This document shows positions 52,765 through 63,905 of a DNA stretch of 64,000 nt, piece after piece (position 1 is the stretch's first letter; each line of letters begins with the position of its first letter). This DNA comes from Hsuehochloa calcarea (taxonomy: Eukaryota > Streptophyta > Magnoliopsida > Poales > Poaceae). The notes under the pieces are model-generated. The model was not told where the DNA came from and did no database searches. It saw only the letters and a program-made list of their open reading frames with translations. The DNA lies in NCBI GenBank assembly GCA_036346395.1, contig CM070602.1:14765098-14829097 (forward strand). The letters are read 5' to 3'. Position numbers and translations under genes: made by a program.

Positions 52765-54477
52765 GCACAAGAAACCGATGGGTCTATTGGAGCCGCGATA
52801 CCGGCCGGCCGGAGCCGCGTAAGATCCCTCCCTCCCTCCATCTCTTCAATCCCAATCCGTTTCACCAAAGTTGTTTCCTTTTTCTTCCATTCGTTCTTTC
52901 CCCACTTTTTCTTCTTCCATGCTGTGCTGTTCTTGCGTTCGACTGTGGATGGCATAATCGTTCACGCCACGCGTAAACGCGCTGCATGCTGCATTTAGAT
53001 CGATCCATCGATCCGACCAGCTGTTGTGGTGACCTCGTGGAAGGAGGCGACGACGATGATGTGTTGTTCTTTCTCTCCTTCCCCTTTATTTCTGGTGGTG
53101 TAGTGGTTGGCTGTTTTGGCTTTTGCAGTCTCACATTAGCGGATTGGAGTGGAGAATTTCGGTGTGCTTCAATCCACCTGTAGTAATCTTTACTGCCGAG
53201 TACTCAATGTCGCATTAGCGGCAATTTTAGCTATCATAAAATGATCATTATCAGTCTGTTACACGCTGACTAGCATGTCGACGTTGGTCGCTTGGTGTTC
53301 TTCTCCTCTCCCTGCAGTGTTGCCGAGTACTCAATGTCGCACCGTGGACTGCTCGTTGAATCCCTGGGGTTGCATTGGCTTCCAGTGGATTGTGTGTGTG
53401 AAGTTGTGAGCTCGGCCTTGTTGATAGCCTAATATGGTCGGCGACTGTTGTCCTATGCATCTTATCTCGAGATATCCTTTTGCTGCTAGGCTGACTTGTG
53501 CCACTAGTGCTGGATTGGCACGCGTGACGTGTAGGAGATGTTGGCTTTTGCGTGTGCTGCCGACTGGTGATCTCAGCATCCTTGGATCATCTCATCTTCT
53601 GCATAGGCATAGCAGCGGTAGGAGTTAGTCTGAATTTTCCCCCATCAGGCATTTGTGAGTGCGCATGGATGCAGATTCTAACTTATGCGCGTCGTAATGG
53701 TATCAGACAGATAACCATGATTTCAATTTGAATCGATAGAAGGCATGTGAGTTATCTACGATGTCACCTTTGTGATTAGCAATATATAATGATGCTTTCT
53801 GTTCCTGAAAGATGTGGCTCATGAATGAAGCAGGAAGATGGTGAAATACGAAAGGGACTTTGGATACTTTAATTTGACATTGCTATGTATTTTTGTCCAG
53901 AAAGTGTCCGAGCCTATCAGCACTCCACTTATTTAGATTTATGTCAGGCTCAAAGGATGGTGTAATAGCACTACCTGTATATAAAAAAATATTACCTAGT
54001 CTATCTTGCTGAACTAATCATTAGGGAAAAGTAGGGACCTGAAAGCGTTGCTTTTTACTAGTGTGGCTGTTGTGTTCTTTTAGTTGTTTTTGGAGAGACC
54101 TTTATGCGAGATTTGGATTACTGAAATTTCCATTTGTGCTGCTAACCTTTTAGTGAAGGCATATGTGCTTCCCTATGAGAGGTCTCCAGTTGTGTCCTAC
54201 AGAGAGGATCCTCTGGCCATCTTATCTTGCCTGTACTGCTTTTCTCTTTCAAGTGATCGTGCTGTTATCTGTCCATGATTGTGATGCAAATCAAAGTGAA
54301 AAGGAAGAAAAGGACATGTTCTTATGTATTAAAAAAGGAACTTCAGAACCTCTCGTGGAATCAGCAACAAATTTATTTTCACTGGTATTCCAAGCTATGG
54401 AAGACCTTTCTTAATTCTATTAGACAAGCATAGTTCTTTGATGTCTCAATTCTTCTAAGAAAGGAGTTATTGTCTGC

Positions 54478-56804
54478 ATGACTGAGTTTATTACTACCTT
54501 CTGTAGTGATGACACAATTAAGAGAGAGACCCCCAAAAGCAAAAGTTTCAAAGATGTTGAAAACTTTGAAGTTCTTGTCCTCAAGAAGAACTGTGGTTGC
54601 AAGTTCAAATCTTTGCGGTACTTGCTTGTAGCTATCATTTCGGCGACATTTGTTACCCTCCTAACTCCAACATTGTACGAGCATCAATTACAGTCCAGCT
54701 CTCGGTGAGTGTAACTTTTTCGAAGAAGTCAAAGTGAAATATCTATGATAGAGTACAATATGACATGCCTATATAGACTGACTATTATCTCATGAGACTT
54801 TATATGCTTTGCAGGTATGTGGATGTCGGCTGGATATGGAACAAAACAAGTTCTGATCCACGATATGTATCGTCCGTTAATGTACAGTGGGAGGATGTAT
54901 ATACATCAATAGAAAATATTTATGGTGGTAACCAAAAGCTCAAAGTTGGACTCTTGAATTTTAACAGCACTGAGTATGGCTCTTGGTCACAGTTACTACC
55001 GGAAAGCCATGTTTCCATTATAAGACTTGAGCATGCCAAGGATAGCATTACTTGGCAGACACTGTATCCTGAATGGATCGATGAGGAAGAAGAAACTGAG
55101 ATACCGTCTTGTCCATCACTTCCAGAGCCTAATTTTCAAAGAGGTGCACACTTTGATGTTATTGCTGTTAAACTGCCCTGTACCCGGGTGGGGGGTTGGT
55201 CAAGAGATGTTGCACGGCTCCATTTGCAGCTCTCAGCGGCAAAATTGGCTGTGACCTCTTCAAGAGGCAACAGGAAGGTCCATGTGCTTTTTGTGACCGA
55301 CTGCTTCCCGATTCCTAATCTCTTCCCTTGCAAGAACCTTGTGAGACATGAAGGCAATGCTTGGTTGTATAGACCAGACGTGAAGGAAATAAGGGAAAAG
55401 CTCAGGCTTCCAGTTGGATCCTGCAAGCTTGCAATTCCACTCAAAGCAAAAGGTTAGTTACTTTTTAGTTAACGTTGTGTCTGGTGTTTTCCATCTCAAT
55501 ACACCCATTGTTCTCTAAAATCAATTAATATGCATATCAAGAGACCTAGTAATGCTGCTCTTACTGGCTTTACTTCACTAAAAAGATGCTAGCCAGTAGA
55601 ACTATTTTCTGCACATTAAGCATCTAATATTGTTAATGAAAAGTTTGGCACATTCTAAGTGAATTTTTTACTGTTTAAGGTCTACTCTCAAGTAATACGC
55701 ATGGAGTGGGCCTTGTCAGTTTTTAGTCATTTTCTGAACAAAATTAGAAATTTTCAGTAGATAACATTTTTTCTTATTGGTACAGCAAGACTTTACTCAG
55801 TAGATCGAAGAAGAGAAGCATATGCTACGATACTGCATTCAGCAAGTGAGTATGTCTGTGGTGCTATCGCAGCAGCTCAGAGCATTCGGCAAGCAGGATC
55901 AACTAGGGACCTGGTTATCCTTGTCGACGAGACCATAAGTGATCACCACCGGAAAGGCTTGGAAGCTGCAGGCTGGAAGGTCAGAATAATCCAAAGAATC
56001 AGGAATCCAAAAGCTGAGCGTGATGCTTACAACGAGTGGAACTACAGCAAGTTCAGGTTGTGGCAGCTGACCGACTACGACAAGATAATATTCATAGATG
56101 CTGACCTCCTCATCCTGAGGAACGTCGACTTCCTGTTTGCAATGCCAGAGATCACTGCAACTGGCAACAACGCTACGCTCTTCAATTCTGGTGTCATGGT
56201 CATCGAGCCTTCGAACTGCACATTCCAGCTACTGATGGATCACATCAACGAGATAACATCTTACAACGGTGGTGATCAAGGGTACCTAAATGAGATATTC
56301 ACATGGTGGCACCGCATTCCGAAGCACATGAACTTCCTGAAGCACTTCTGGGAGGGCGATAGTGAGGCGGTGAAGGCGAAGAAGACCCAGTTGTTCGGCG
56401 CAGATCCACCGATTCTCTATGTCCTTCACTACTTGGGCCTGAAGCCATGGCTGTGCTTCAGGGACTATGACTGCAACTGGAATAACCCTGTGATGCGCGA
56501 ATTTGCAAGCGATGTCGCGCACGCCCGGTGGTGGAAGGTGCACGACAAGATGCCCCGGAGGCTTCAGTCACACTGCCTTCTGAGATCAAGGAAGAAGGCC
56601 GGGCTGGAATGGGACCGGAGGCAGGCCGAGAAGGCAAACTTCGACGACGGACATTGGCGGCAGAACATCACTGATCCGAGGCTGAAGACCTGCTTCGAGA
56701 AGTTCTGCTTCTGGGAGAGCATGCTGTGGCACTGGGGCGAGACGAACCGGACGAACAGCAGCCCTGTGCCGGCGACACCAACTGCGAGCTTGTCAAGCTC
56801 ATGA
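54478..56804 (+). CDS. GUX: UDP-glucuronate:xylan alpha-glucuronosyltransferase (GUX1 class, GT8)
   Basis: Coding exons 54478-54704, 54815-55452 and 55786-56804, with GT-AG junctions in phase, give 627 residues. The enzyme adds alpha-1,2-glucuronic acid to the xylan backbone in the Golgi, using UDP-glucuronate. Visible features: short cytosolic tail, a single membrane anchor at about residues 46-63 (LRYLLVAIISATFVTLL), a stem and conserved N-terminal GUX region (WDALYPEWI-like WQTLYPEWIDEEEETE; LPCTRVGGWSRDVARLHLQL), then the GT8 catalytic domain from about residue 300. The domain holds YATILHS, the DxD metal site D393/D395 in FIDADLL, FNSGVMVIEP, NGGDQGYLNE and HYLGLKPW. Length fits the family (Arabidopsis GUX1 has 659). 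The N-terminal tail is shorter than usual, and an upstream stop supports this start. Reading frame fully intact. Confidence 0.93.
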
Positions 56805-58149
56805 TCTGTAGATAAATTATGAGAGAATAGCACCATACATGCATAGCAAGAGCTTGTATAGGTAGCTATGCTTAGGCCTTTCCAATACAAATACACCTTC
56901 TGTTGCTGTCATGGCTGCAGCTATACCTCGCTGCGGTGATGGCCTACGATGCATGGGTACGAGATACCGTACGCCGGTGCGGGTATGCCGGTGCCGCGAT
57001 ATGTTATTTCTCAAAAAAAAACACCTGGTACGGCACGGTAGTATATATACAATAAAAGTAATAAAAATATATAATATAAAAGATAATTAATAACTGGGGA
57101 AGCACCGAAGCAGTGAATTAGCTAAACAAGGAGGGAACAGGAGAAATCGGTGGGATAAAGAAGAAGGTATGGACCGGAGGGAGCAACAAGAAGAAGCCAA
57201 GAAGAGGGAGAAGAGGAAGTACCTTGTCAGAAGCCTCACCTTGCTTCTTCGTGCTTGTTGCACGCTGGGGGGAGAAACGAGCAGTACCCGACTTTTTTTT
57301 GCGCATCAGAGGTGATGGCTAACAATTCTTTTGGGTTGGTTCAGCTAATACGTTATTGGTACATGTAAATTCTCTTTGTTGGAAACTTGGAATACATTTG
57401 CGAGAGAAGAGGCAACGGTACACCAAGTGTACAGGAGACTGTCCTTGTCAGTAAAGATCGAAGCTTTGGCCAAAACAAGTCCTGTATATTATACACGATT
57501 TTTTTAAAAAAATAATATTATTTTAAAAGATAATTACAAAACTAAATAGTCAATTTTTTTTTTACAAAAGTAGATGTCTATCGCTATTTGGAATGACGAT
57601 CGGCTCCTGTCATCATTCTAATTGATGACATACTCTGTTTACTGTCTATCGCTAGTTCATCTTCCTATCGCAAGTTGAAATGACAACAAGAAATCGCGGG
57701 TTCCTGTCGCTAGTTCAACGACAACATGATCTAGCTATTTAAACCCCAAAGATCGGTGGAAATATCATTTTAATTTATGAAAAAAGAGAAGAGAGAGGAG
57801 GAGATGGGGAGAAGAGACGTAGCGAAGCTCTGCCAGTTCGTAGCGGAGGAGAGAGAGACGAGACATTATATCTGGTAGGCCATTTAGCAGGTAAATATTT
57901 TTGCAATTTCGTACAATATTTTGAAATCTTGTCGATTGGCAAATAAAAATAGCGACATAGAATTCAATAGATTAGATAATTTTAGTTGTTTTATGTAGTA
58001 CATCATTTGAGCTGTGCATAGTTTAGTTCATTGTGCATATATTATTTATAATGTAGTACTTGAATGATTTAGAATAAATCTGCAAAAATCGAAAGACACC
58101 TCAGAGAATAGCAAGGTACCTATTAAAAATATGTACAAATTGCAAAGTA
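56805..58149. other. 3' flank of GUX and anonymous DNA
   Basis: The first ~150 bases are the likely 3' UTR (AATACAAATACA-type signals near 56885). 56930-57060 holds GCCGGTGC-rich repeats and a GGTACGGCACGG motif. 57575-57735 has degenerate repeats of CTATCGC(T/A)AGTT with AATGAC. No gene is supported. Confidence 0.45.
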
Positions 58150-58723
58150 GCTAAGAATGGTAAGTAGAGCTTAATCAAAATAATCACAGCTTAATTTTGG
58201 TTTCCATTTGTGCGCGGTAATTATTCACGTTGAGGTAAGCCCAACCACGTTGGACCGACTCCATAAATTGAGCCAACACCTTCGAGGTAAGTCCAACCAC
58301 TTGGACCGACTCCACGAATTAAGCCAAACACCTGAATTCCACTAGTGATAACTCTTTTCCGCTCTGGGTAGGTGAGCTCCAACCTTCACAACACGTCGGG
58401 CCTCTTCGCAATTTTCTTTGAAGAGATCACCGAACACGACACCTCCAATGCCGTCTAGGTGTCGGTAAACACCAAGAGTAATAAGTCAAGCCCCTCGCTT
58501 GATTCTCACCACGTGTGACGAATGCACAAGCTCAAGTGGATACAGAATCCAACTCTAGATGTAACACATGCAACTAGAGACATCTATCCTTATTCACAAC
58601 ACTGCTCAATAGAATGAAATAGAGTGCCAAATGTTTTCTCACAACTGGCCAATGGGGTATTTATAGCCCCAGCACAAAAAACTAGCCGTTGGAACAAACT
58701 TCCTGAAAAAATTAGGATTTGCG
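58150..58723 (-). mobile_element. Fragment of a minus-strand LTR interrupted by the next element
   Basis: On the minus strand GGGGCTATAAATACCCC (about 58650) is a TATA box preceded by an AACGGCTAG-type U3 stretch, as in plant LTRs. A direct duplication lies downstream. The gypsy element whose LTR ends at 58724 was inserted here. The other end of this LTR is not defined. Confidence 0.4.
58233..58333. repeat. 52-bp tandem duplication
   Basis: AGGTAAGCCCAACCACGTTGG and AGGTAAGTCCAACCACTTGG start at 58233 and 58285. Each is followed by ACCGACTCCA...AATT(G/A)AGCCAA.CACCT. Confidence 0.85.
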
Positions 58724-60967
58724 TGTAACACCCTGGCTATTCGGAAGCCAAGATGTCACCTAAAGAATCTACATACAACCAAATTGCTGAAGAATTTAAA
58801 CAATAACTCATCTAATGGCATAAAGAGGTCAACATATAATAGAATAAATAGAAGAATATAATCTGAATCCAACGACAGTTCACAAACTTCAATTATCCAA
58901 GTCTACTGAATCCACTAAGATAATTATATCAAAGAGATAGTCATGGATCACAAGCAATTATTTAATCAACCAAAACTTACAGGAATAGAACATTCATCAT
59001 CATTTTCTAATTATTACAATTCATTACTTAACGAATGAAAGACAGGAACAAAATCATATTATTGAAACTGGAGTATAGTGAAATAAATAAATAGTGCATG
59101 TCTACTCCCCCCAAAAGAGCCATCATCAACGATCACCTAAAATAAACAAACAAAGGAAGAATGAGTCCGAGACTCAGCAAGTACAGTGGAAAAAAGAAAA
59201 CTGGACATACAACAAATATGGACAAGACAACATCATTAAAGAATATTAACATAACACCGAATAAATATATGAATGAATGGATTTAATGAAATAAAAGGAC
59301 TACACTCATGCGTATATCGGTATAGCTAGTGACACACCCGTCAGTGTTCACTTAAGCCCGCATTTAACAAAATACGGGGATCCAAATCCCGTATAAAGAA
59401 CGTTTCATACGGCTGTCCAAATCTGCCTACATTGGAATGGTGGGTCTTACATGCCCATACTGGAATTGATGGGTCTTTATAATCCACTCCCGTGGATGGA
59501 ACATGACAATGGATGCATGTAATGAACTATGAATAGTGAATGACATCATCTCTAATCATGGGAATAACATATACGAAAGGAATATAAACATTGGACCTTC
59601 TCACGTATCATATAAAACACAATACGAACATCAATCATTCAGCATTCACAAATCTTAAGAATGTCAAAGTACTTGTCTTTCACGTTGTGACGCGTTAGTA
59701 GGCAACGAAGGTGCCCCTAAACCCGAAGCCTCTCCGCCTACACAAGTAAGTACTCGAAATAAGAACAACATGGTAAAAGACACTCCCAGCAACGTTCTAC
59801 GACACCTTCTCGACAACCCAAGAGTTAACTATTAGACCTATTCTGAAAATAGACAACACAATCACAGAAAATGAATTTGGACAGCAGCACGGAATAAATC
59901 ATAACTATTGATCTGAGACTCGGAACGAGGTGAGCCTAGATCCTAAGGAAACTTAACGAACATATTTACAAAAGTCTAGTTGGCGAGATCTCCCAATTAG
60001 GCCAAAAGAATATGCTAATAGGTAGATGAAAGTATAAGACAAATTCTGTCTAGAAGAAAACGACAGCAGTAAAGAACAGATCACAACTTTTGATTTACAA
60101 CTCCGATTAGGGAGTTCTTTATCATTCTGGAAAGGCTATAAAATTTACAACAATAACCTAGTTGGATGAAAACCCTGAATCTGCCATTAACTTAATCATA
60201 TTTTAAAAGACAACTTGATAGTTCATTCTTGTCAGGAATTCAGGACAGCAGGGAAGATCATACCATATCTTTTGATCCGTAAGTCAGAATTAAGTGTTCT
60301 TGGCAGCTACAGAAAGCTAAGAACAATTCCTATATATCTCTAGGAGATGGACATCTCAAATTCAGCCTCTAAGAACATGAAATCTGCCGCGCAACCTACT
60401 GGACAGAACTGAAAATCTAACGGCAGCAATTCGATCCAATCCAACTAATCGAATTCGCATCTAGTCATCATCAAACAGCGAGGAAAGCACTTCGTTACCA
60501 TTGAATACTCACGGGAATACGATGATCAACCCCCCACGAAGAAGACCCTTCTTCTCCTCCTTTCTTCCTTCTCTTGGCTGGCCACCACAACGCAGAACCG
60601 ACGAGCCCGGGGACAGCAGCAGCAGGAGGGAGCGGCAGGAGCACTCGTCTTCGGGGGAGGAGGAGCACCACAACCAGGGAGGGGCGGCAGCAGGAGGTAG
60701 GGGCGGCGCCCAGGTGGGGAGAGGTGGAGGCGGCCGGGTGGAAGGGGGGAGGGGAATTGGTGGGTGGTGGCTAGTGTTTTTGGGAGGTGGGGAGGCACCC
60801 CCCCCTTTAGTGGCCAGCCACCACTTGGGCCTCCTAGGCCGCGGCTCACGGCCCAGGTTGGCGAGAGTTTACGGAAACCCCCTCCAACCATCTGAAATTC
60901 CACCCTCTAAAATTTTTCTCCTTCCGAACTCTTTTATAAACGTCCGATTAATATTCGGGGTATTACA
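58724..60967 (-). repeat. 3' LTR of a minus-strand gypsy element
   Basis: Read on the minus strand the 2244-bp LTR starts TGTAATACCCCG (60967) right after a polypurine tract and ends GGGTGTTACA (58724). It has a GC-rich block (60530-60860) and an AT-rich second half. It is a diverged relative of the solo LTR at 4101-6281. The left target sequence would be TTGCG (58719-58723). The matching copy lies beyond the right edge of the window. Confidence 0.9.
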
Positions 60968-60981
60968 TTCTACCCCCCTTA
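60968..60981 (-). other. Polypurine tract of the minus-strand gypsy element
   Basis: TAAGGGGGGTAGAA on the minus strand, directly before the LTR start. Confidence 0.85.
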
Positions 60982-61056
60982 ATGGAATTCGACCTTGAAT
61001 TCTAACCGACGAAATGAACACAGGAACGAATTTCCATGGAATTGAAATCAACAAAT

Positions 61057-61500
61057 TTAACATATACCAGAAGCAAACACGTCTGGATACTGCTTGCGTA
61101 TGCAGGACTCTAGCTCCCAGGTGGCCTCCCTCTCAGTCTGATGAGACCAAAGAACCTTAACGTACTTCAAAGTCTTGTTCCTCATAACCCGCTCTGACTC
61201 TTCTAGAATTTTCACTAGCCGGGTCTCAAAAGTAAGATCCTGCTCAATGCTCAACGGCTCCAATGGAATAGCATGCTCTGGGTCTCTCAAGAATTTTCTC
61301 AACATCGATATATGAAACACATTATGAACTACGTGCATGGACTCAGGAAGATCCAAGTGATAAGCCAATTTCCCAATTCGTGCCATGATTAGAAATAGTC
61401 CAACGTATCTCGAGCTAAGCTTTCCTTTGGTACCAAACCGCACTACGCCTTTGGTAGGCGATACTCTCAACAGAACCTCGTCCCCCACTTCGAATTCCAA
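61057..61500 (-). pseudogene. Integrase C-terminus with GPY/F module and chromodomain (minus-strand element)
   Basis: A 147-codon frame: VGDEVLLRVSPTKGVVRFG, then GKLSSRYVGLFLIMARIG (a GPY/F module in which the Pro position is Leu), VVHNVFHISMLRKF, then a chromodomain-like end from DLTFETRLVKILE to ATWELESCIRKQYPDVF. Chromodomains of this kind bind histone marks and are thought to guide integration. The frame overlaps the main integrase frame by a -1 type shift at 61467-61500, so a frameshift separates them. It ends about 90 bases from the polypurine tract. Confidence 0.85.
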
Positions 61501-62456
61501 ATTTCGCTTCTGACATCTGCATAGCTCTTCTGTCGGCTCTGAGCAGCTAATAGATTCTTCCTAATCTCTGCTACTCTGGCCACAGTTTGCTGAACCCAGT
61601 CGGGACCCAAAACTGCCTGCTCTCCAACTACATTCCAACACAACGGGGATCTACACTTTCGCCCATAAAGAACCTCAAACGGAGTAGCTTGAATGCTAGC
61701 GTGGCAATTGTTGTTATAGGCAAATTCTGCCAAAGCTAGGTGATCTTCCCAACCTCCCTTCCAAGACATAACACAACATCTGAGCATATCCTCCAGTGTC
61801 TGAATGGTGCGTTCAGACTGACCATCTGTTTGGGGGTGAAATGCGGTGCTAAGACGAAGCTGTGTGCCCAAAGCACTTTGCAAACTTTCCCATAACTTAA
61901 AGACAAATTTGGCATCTCGATCAGAAACAATGGTTTTAGACACCCCATGCAACCGCACTATTTCTCGCACATAAAGAGGAGCCAAATCACTTGCTGAATT
62001 GGTTGTACGAATAGGAATGAAATGTGCAGACTTACTGAACCGGTCCACTATGACCCAAATAGCATCATTCCCTCGCTGCGTGTGAGGTAAACCAGCTACA
62101 AAATCCATGGATATGTCATCCCATGGCCAAACTGGAACCTCCAAAGTTTGCAACAAACCTGCTGGTCGCTTATGCCCAGCCTTGACCCGCTGGCAAACTC
62201 CACAAGATGCTACATATTGAGCGATATCGACCTTCATCCTTTTCCACCAGAAACTCTTCTTGAAGTCCTTGTACATCTTGGTCTCACCAGGATGTACGGT
62301 ATACGGAGTACGATGTGCTTCCCTTAGAATCTCATCTTTGACCTGAGCCTCCTGTGGTACACAGAGGCGATCTTTAAAACGCAACGCACCAGAATCATCT
62401 ACACTGAAGTGGCCTTGTTTGCCCTCAACGAAACGCTTCCTCACTCGCTGGAGCAT
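61467..62456 (-). pseudogene. Integrase core of the minus-strand gypsy element
   Basis: A 329-codon open frame with the full H-H-C-C finger (EILREAHRTPYTVHPGETKMY, then ASCGVCQ) and the catalytic triad. The first Asp is in VIVDRFSKSAHFIP, the second in TIVSDRDAKF, the Glu in TDGQSERTIQTLEDML. AFHPQTDG and FEVLYGRKCRSPLCW follow. It integrates element DNA. The domain itself looks intact, but the polyprotein is broken on both sides: by a stop and frame change before 62456, and by a frameshift at about 61480. It is the longest open frame in the window. Confidence 0.9.
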
Positions 62457-62460
62457 CTAA

Positions 62461-63313
62461 TTATGATGTTGTGCTTCCCGCACTCATCTGAGATGGCTGG
62501 CTCAAGAAGTAACCGAGTCTCGGTCTTGGCGGTACCCGCAAAGCAAAAGGAGATATCCATACGCTAAAAATCAGCAATAAGACAACTGAGAGTAGAAGGT
62601 GACAACTGAGAGTAGAAGGTGTTGCCTTGCGACTCAGAGCATCTGCTACAACATTCGCCTTGCCAGGGTGATACTGACTGGTGAGATCATAGTCTTTTAT
62701 CAACACTAACCATCTCCTATCTCACAGGTTCAAGTCTTTCTGGGCAAAGATGTATTTCAGACTCTTGTAATCAGTGAATATATCACAAGATTTGCCGTAC
62801 AAATAATGGCGCTAGATCTTTAAAGCAAGAACCACTCCAGCAAGCTCTAAATCATGAGTATGATAATTCTGCCCATGTTTCTTCAACTATCTCGATGCAT
62901 AGGCAATCACCTTGCCATCCTGCATGAGCACACAACCAAGTCCAACTCTATACGCATCTGAATAAATTATGAAACGCTTCCCAGGCTCAGGAAGAATAAG
63001 AATTGGAGCGGTCACCAACCTATCTTTCAAAGTACAGAAACTGCGCTCACACGCATCTGACCACTGAAATCTAACACCTTTCTGTGTCAACTGAGATATC
63101 GGTCTAGCAATGGTTGAAAAACCCTCCACGAAGCACCGGTAATAGCTAGCTAAACCCAGGAAACTCCTCACTTCCTTGACATTGGTTGGCCATTTCCATT
63201 CTACCACTGTTGAGATCTTGCTAGGATCAACTGAAATGCCCTCTTGATTGATTACATGGCTCAGAAACCCAACTTCAGAAATCCAGAATTCACATTTCTT
63301 CAGCTTGCCAGAA
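62461..63313 (-). pseudogene. RNase H and end of reverse transcriptase (minus-strand element)
   Basis: From 63313 leftward the end of RT (KLKKCEFW, VGFLSHVINQEGISVDPSKI) runs into RNase H (RSFLGLASYYRCFVEGFS, FIIYSDAYRVGLGCVLMQ). The frame then crosses three in-frame stops before IKDYDLTSQYHPGKANVVADALSRKA. Each stop can be explained by a single C-to-T or G-to-A change of a Gln, Trp or Arg codon, as expected from decay of methylated cytosine. A 20-bp tandem duplication at 62581-62620 adds a frameshift in the linker to integrase. The catalytic YVDD part of RT is missing because other DNA begins at about 63314. Confidence 0.85.
62581..62620. repeat. Perfect 20-bp tandem duplication in pol
   Basis: GACAACTGAGAGTAGAAGGT occurs twice in succession. 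Twenty is not a multiple of three, so this event shifts the RNase H-integrase linker frame. Confidence 0.95.
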
Positions 63314-63316
63314 TGG

Positions 63317-63690
63317 AACTACCGTTTTCCACAGTTCAATAAATATAAGAAAACACCTTCTCTGGAAAAAATATACCGCCAAGTAAACATCGGTACTGTC
63401 GTACACCGATAGTACTGCTCAAGCATTTGCGGTCATACCAATTCTCAAGGGAGATCAAAACTCCCGAAAACACACTCTCTAAAATTTACGTAACGCCCTG
63501 TAAATATCAATACTACCGACCTACGGTAGTACTGCCTATCACTTGCGGTCATACCAATTTTGGGATATCAAGAAAACCTCCAAAAACTTCCTCTCTGAAA
63601 ATTCATACCGCCATGTAAACTTTGGTATTACCGACCTGCGGTAATACTATGTAATACTTGTGGTCATACCGAAATTACTGAATAGATTTC
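63317..63690. repeat. 116-bp tandem repeat, three copies
   Basis: The landmark GCGGTCATACCA (GTGGTCATACCG in the last copy) occurs at 63429, 63545 and 63660, giving a period of 115-116 bases. Each unit also holds a CGCC.TGTAAA start, a CGGTA(G/A)TACT inverted pair (TACCGACCT.CGGTA) and a CTCTCT(A/G)AAA. The array starts within a few bases of the point where RT homology stops. Confidence 0.9.
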
Positions 63691-63717
63691 CAGAAGAAAA
63701 TCAAATGCAATGCATGA

Positions 63718-63905
63718 ACCCTAACAATTTGTAAAACACATTTGCATACTTAGATCATGCCACAGGGAGTATATATATGGACTCCAACTATTTGCAAAAC
63801 ATATTTGCAAAGTATAGTCACATGCTACAAGGATTATACGCATGATCCTCAGCTATTTACAAAACACATTCGCAAATAATAGCATCATGCCACGGTGAGC
63901 TAGAG
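63718..63905. repeat. 64-bp tandem repeat, three copies
   Basis: CTATTTGCAAAACATATTTGCA-like cores start near 63725, 63788 and 63853. Each copy is followed by ATCATGCCAC(A/G)-like sequence. It follows the 116-bp array directly, and both may be parts of one inserted element that continues past 64000. The last ~95 bases of the window hold nothing recognisable. Confidence 0.85.

Larger units (their letters stand above)
52060..54477 (+). other. 5' leader of the GUX gene with introns
   Basis: A first non-coding exon ends at a donor after GCGCTACAG (52159/52160). A second candidate exon is 52696-52818, from TTTCAG acceptor to GCGTAAG donor. It contains an 11-codon upstream ORF (ATG at 52696) and a (GA)n run. 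The last acceptor before the start codon is not clear. An in-frame stop precedes ATG 54478 by about 40 bases, so the main frame does not extend upstream in this exon. Exon limits here are predictions. Confidence 0.45.

Noticed and set aside
60501..60998. 165-codon plus-strand ORF
   Set aside because: It lies inside the GC-rich block of the minus-strand LTR and runs over the LTR end and polypurine tract.
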